A stretch of DNA of 7,929 bases, taken from positions 1 to 7,929 of the forward strand of contig JAHEHB010000255.1 in assembly GCA_024644775.1 (NCBI GenBank). The letters are read 5' to 3'. The DNA comes from Deltaproteobacteria bacterium (GTDB lineage Bacteria; Desulfobacterota; Desulfobacteria; Desulfobacterales; SURF-15). The notes under the pieces were generated by a model, which saw nothing but the letters and a program-made list of their open reading frames with translations, was not told the DNA's origin and did no database searches. How positions within the stretch are numbered: position 1 is the stretch's first letter; every line of letters begins with the position of its first letter. Both the position numbers and the translations under genes were made by a program. Shown one piece after another: positions 5,997-7,929 of the stretch.

Positions 5997-6973
5997 TTGT
6001 TCTGGATTTTTCGGGTATCAACAACATTTTTCAGAATGGTATCTATATCCGTTTTCGGTTCAAACCGGATGGATGTCCTGATTTTTTCAATACTAGGTAC
6101 TCTGCGTTGCATGTCTTCAAAATCCTTTAAGAAGACATCTTCATAAGGAACAAGATGCACTGTGGAAGACGCGTTGGTTAACGCAATCACTTTATTGGCG
6201 AGGTCCATAATCGTGATTTCTTCAGTACCACCAATGTTAAAAACCTCCCCGGCTGCCGAATCCGTCTCCATGAGAGCAATCAACGCCTGAACAACATCTT
6301 TTACATAGGTAAACGTCCGAGACTGTGATCCGTCGCCATAAACCGTCAACGGCCTGTTGTCTAACGCCTGATCGACAAATCTTGGCAGCACCATACCGTA
6401 CGCTCCGGTCTGCCTGGGTCCAACCGTATTAAAGAGGCGCACAATTGTCACCCAGAGTCCTTTGGTCCGATGGTATGCCAGTGCCGTAAATTCGTCCATT
6501 AGTTTGGAGGCTGCGTAGCTCCATCGAAACTTGCTGGAAGGTCCGTATACAATATTATCTGTTTCCACCAGCGGTGCATGAAGATGCTTTCCATAAACTT
6601 CAGAAGAGGATGCGATGAGTACTTTTTTTTTAAACTTTGTGCAGAGCTCAAGAACTTTTTCTGTTCCTTGGATATTAATTCGAATCGACTCTAGCGGATT
6701 GTCCAATATATAACGAACACCGACGGCGGCCGCTAGATGGTAAACAATGTCACAGATGCCGGTCAGTTCCAGCATCGTATCATGGCTCATAATGGTATCT
6801 TCGTGAAAAAAAATTCTGTTCTTATAGCGGTCGTTTTTTTGAAAAGATACGATATTGTCCAACGCGCCGGTTGAAAGATCATCAATAATATAGACTTCGT
6901 CTCCCTTTTCGAGATGGGCCTCAGCAAGATGCGATCCGATAAATCCAGCCCCGCCGGTAATTAAAATTTTCAT
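5957..6973 (-). CDS. NAD-dependent sugar-nucleotide epimerase/dehydratase
   Basis: 338-residue extended short-chain dehydrogenase/reductase acting on nucleotide sugars for surface polysaccharide or LPS synthesis. The Rossmann NAD motif GGAGFIG lies at residues 7-13 with an acidic IIDD end of strand 2. The catalytic set is SSSEVYG (122-128) and YAASK (153-157), so Tyr and Lys are intact. Conserved RLFNTVGPRQ, YGDGSQSRTFTYVKD and VFNIGG follow, typical of the UDP-glucose 4-epimerase, UDP-glucuronate decarboxylase and GDP-mannose dehydratase group; the exact substrate cannot be read from sequence. The ATG at 6973 has GGAG 6 bases upstream; the in-frame TTG at 6985 lies on that site and is rejected. 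The last residues (about QKTDDRRQKLKF) are encoded by the short tandem repeats, so the native C terminus was probably replaced or extended. No polysaccharide genes are visible beside it. Confidence 0.92.
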   Translation of the reverse strand: MKILITGGAGFIGSHLAEAHLEKGDEVYIIDDLSTGALDNIVSFQKNDRYKNRIFFHEDTIMSHDTMLELTGICDIVYHLAAAVGVRYILDNPLESIRINIQGTEKVLELCTKFKKKVLIASSSEVYGKHLHAPLVETDNIVYGPSSKFRWSYAASKLMDEFTALAYHRTKGLWVTIVRLFNTVGPRQTGAYGMVLPRFVDQALDNRPLTVYGDGSQSRTFTYVKDVVQALIALMETDSAAGEVFNIGGTEEITIMDLANKVIALTNASSTVHLVPYEDVFLKDFEDMQRRVPSIEKIRTSIRFEPKTDIDTILKNVVDTRKIQNKQKTDDRRQKLKF

Positions 6974-7061
6974 GGAATTCTCCAATTATATAATCCTGCC
7001 TGTGATTACAACAGGGATTATGGTAGTCACATCAGGCATTATGATTTATGTGAGACCGTTT

Positions 7062-7088
7062 TGTATAGCATCTGATTTGTGAATGCAA
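7062..7088 (-). promoter_or_regulatory. weak candidate promoter for the epimerase gene
   Basis: On the minus strand TTGCAT (7088-7083) precedes TATACA (7067-7062) with 15 bases between, or GTTGCA with 16. Both hexamers are decent but the spacing is short. Transcription would start about 85 bases before the ATG. Confidence 0.25.
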
Positions 7089-7156
7089 CTTTTATCAAGC
7101 GTCCGTTTTTGACAACATGAAATAGCGGCCCGAATTCGTGAAACTAATTTTCAAAC

Positions 7157-7181
7157 AGCGAATGGCTTGACACCTTTCGCT
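7157..7181. promoter_or_regulatory. dyad over the -35 box, candidate operator
   Basis: AGCGAATGG (7157-7165) and CCTTTCGCT (7173-7181) are inverted copies matching at 8 of 9 positions, with the -35 hexamer in the 7-base centre. The position would let a bound repressor block RNA polymerase. It does not match a Fur, PerR or LexA box that I know. Confidence 0.4.
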
Positions 7182-7195
7182 ATTAACACTATAAT
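7167..7195 (+). promoter_or_regulatory. consensus sigma70 promoter of the desulforedoxin-like gene
   Basis: TTGACA (7167-7172) and TATAAT (7190-7195) are both perfect consensus hexamers, with the ideal 17-base spacer. Transcription should start near 7202, giving a leader of about 125 bases before the ATG at 7327. Confidence 0.85.
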
Positions 7196-7314
7196 CAAGA
7201 AAAAATAGTCATGCGACCCACTGAATCGATAAACTGTATTGAAATCGCACATTCTAAAACTTGAGGGGATTTGAATAGAGAAGAGAAAAACCGACTGTAA
7301 TTTAACATCGGTAG

Positions 7315-7321
7315 AAGGAGG
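7315..7321 (+). promoter_or_regulatory. strong ribosome binding site
   Basis: AAGGAGG lies 5 bases before the ATG at 7327, close to a full anti-Shine-Dalgarno match and the strongest site in the window. A small hairpin (ACCGA 7290-7294 with TCGGT 7308-7312) sits directly upstream and leaves the site free. Confidence 0.8.
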
Positions 7322-7326
7322 AATAA

Positions 7327-7548
7327 ATGTACGATAAGGAAAAATGTGTTTTTAACTGTGATGTTTGTGGCAAGGAAACGGAAATTAATACTGATTCAAA
7401 GGAAACACTCGAGTGTTGCGGCCAACCGATGAAAGAAAAGGCGGCCGAACCATTACCCGTTTGCGAGATGTCGACCACAGCTGAACATGCAAGGATGGAT
7501 GATGAGTTTGGCGAACCTTGCGATGACGGGCGGGCAGGAAAAATTTAG
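7327..7548 (+). CDS. small desulforedoxin-like metal-binding protein
   Basis: 73 residues, no signal peptide, acidic. Cysteines C11, C14, C30 and C31 (CDVCG ... ECCGQPM) reproduce the CxxC-x15-CC spacing of desulforedoxin and of the N-terminal domain of desulfoferrodoxin, so a rubredoxin-type Fe(Cys)4 or Zn(Cys)4 site is expected. Three further cysteines (C7, C46, C65) are outside this site. The C-terminal half has a distinct block, CEMSTTAEHAR then EPCDDGRAGKI, with C46, H54, C65 and several acids that could bind a second metal; I do not recognise it as a named domain. The superoxide-reductase domain of desulfoferrodoxin is absent. Likely roles are electron transfer, metal storage or oxidative-stress response, all by inference. 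The gene is a single transcription unit with its own promoter, ribosome binding site and terminator. Confidence 0.88.
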   Translation: MYDKEKCVFNCDVCGKETEINTDSKETLECCGQPMKEKAAEPLPVCEMSTTAEHARMDDEFGEPCDDGRAGKI

Positions 7549-7575
7549 ATCGATTCACGAATATCGACACGAGAG

Positions 7576-7612
7576 AGGCTCATGCCACATATGGACAGAT
7601 GAGCCTTTTTTT
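7576..7612 (+). terminator. intrinsic terminator of the desulforedoxin-like gene
   Basis: A perfect 8-bp stem, AGGCTCAT (7576-7583) with ATGAGCCT (7599-7606), encloses a 15-base loop and is followed directly by a run of seven T (7606-7612). It lies 27 bases after the stop codon. Confidence 0.9.
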
Positions 7613-7706
7613 ATTGACACTCGAATATCGAACAAAAATTACCGATCGCTTACGGTGATGGACAATCGTAAAAATCACCCCTTGATGCTTTGTCGGAGAG
7701 CACACC

Positions 7707-7929
7707 ATGACATGGAAGGATATAGATAACGCCAATGAGATAACGGACGAGGTCCAGGATAATTTTCTAGATGAAACGGATTATCCCCCCTGGGAAAGGC
7801 GAAATAAATCGTCTATCGGGAGTGGTCTTTTCAAAAAGGTTGAAATTCCGTTTATTTTAATGGGGGTTGGGATTCTCATTTTAATCGGATTCTTTGTTGT
7901 TTCTCTTTTTGGAAACGATAGTGGTATCG
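7707..7929 (+). CDS. N-terminal part of a single-pass membrane protein (runs off the window)
   Basis: 74 complete codons are visible from ATG 7707, preceded by GGAG at 7695-7698 with an 8-base spacing. The frame stays open to the window edge. The first 45 residues are polar and acidic (MTWKDIDNANEITDEVQDNF), then YPPWERRNKSS and a basic FKKVE just before a hydrophobic stretch at residues about 47-69 (IPFILMGVGILILIGFFVVS). Basic residues on the N-terminal side predict a cytoplasmic N terminus and an extracytoplasmic C-terminal domain, so this is a signal-anchor rather than a cleaved signal peptide. The function depends on the missing part; cell-envelope proteins with coiled-coil or peptidoglycan-binding domains in this phylum often begin this way, but this is only a guess. 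It follows the terminator, so it needs its own promoter; TTGACA at 7614-7619 is a possible -35 with no good -10. Confidence 0.75.
   Translation, partial: MTWKDIDNANEITDEVQDNFLDETDYPPWERRNKSSIGSGLFKKVEIPFILMGVGILILIGFFVVSLFGNDSGI

Larger units (their letters stand above)
6974..7326. other. divergent intergenic region
   Basis: 353 bases without a convincing gene. It holds the epimerase ribosome binding site (CTCC at 6980-6983, i.e. GGAG on the minus strand), an imperfect inverted repeat at 6991-7020 (TAATCCTG with CAGGGATTA) and another at 7022-7057 (around TCACAT and ATGTGA). It also holds a weak leftward promoter candidate, the strong rightward promoter at 7167-7195 with its overlapping dyad, and the leader of the desulforedoxin-like gene. 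No RNA gene or riboswitch class was recognised. Confidence 0.7.

Noticed and set aside
7211..7264. 17-codon open frame (MRPTESINCIEIAHSKT) in the leader of the desulforedoxin-like gene, a possible leader peptide
   Set aside because: No ribosome binding site, no run of a regulatory amino acid and no attenuator structure tied to it.
7487..7729. 80-codon plus-strand open frame across the terminator
   Set aside because: It overlaps the desulforedoxin-like gene in another frame, crosses the intrinsic terminator and overlaps the next gene start.
1..7929. A dedicated defence or mobile system built from RecJ, the DUF151 nuclease and the RNase Z-like protein
   Set aside because: The genes are on separate transcripts, belong to housekeeping families, and no integrase, transposase, toxin or sensor gene is present.

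Overview
The window looks like chromosomal DNA of a strictly anaerobic Gram-negative bacterium, most likely Desulfobacterota (former Deltaproteobacteria). This rests on the pairing of a DUF4911 protein with miaB, a small desulforedoxin-type metal-binding protein, the sequence style of RecJ and the DUF151 protein, and the moderate GC content. No phylogenetic marker settles the genus. No rRNA, tRNA, CRISPR array, insertion sequence, prophage or integron was seen. I do not see a convincing undescribed multi-gene system. The unusual signals are small ones: repeat-derived protein ends, a small two-part cysteine protein, and a consensus promoter with a dyad on its -35 box.

Left part (1-3461). Three genes run leftwards: recJ (single-strand DNA exonuclease), an unrecognised 139-residue helical protein, and an RNase Z-like metallo-beta-lactamase-fold hydrolase. 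The last two are separated by 2 bases and are probably translationally coupled. A promoter-like region upstream of recJ overlaps, back to back, one for the rightward genes.

Middle part (3462-5776). Rightward: a DUF4911 protein whose stop overlaps the start of miaB (tRNA ms2i6A37 methylthiotransferase), a hairpin, then a DUF151 bifunctional-nuclease-family protein. MiaB carries an unusual N-terminal extension built from four 15-bp tandem repeats.

Right part (5777-7929). A leftward extended-SDR sugar-nucleotide epimerase/dehydratase converges on the DUF151 gene. The space between them is full of short tandem repeats, mostly heptanucleotides, which run into the epimerase reading frame and supply its last residues. 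Beyond a 353-base divergent intergenic region lies a 73-residue desulforedoxin-like protein as a complete single-gene unit: sigma70-consensus promoter (TTGACA-17-TATAAT), about 125 bases of leader, strong ribosome binding site, intrinsic terminator. The window ends inside a gene for a protein with one N-terminal transmembrane segment.

Working together: the RNase Z-like protein and MiaB both point to tRNA maturation, and RecJ and the DUF151 protein to nucleic-acid cleavage. They lie on different transcripts and look like ordinary housekeeping neighbours rather than a dedicated system.
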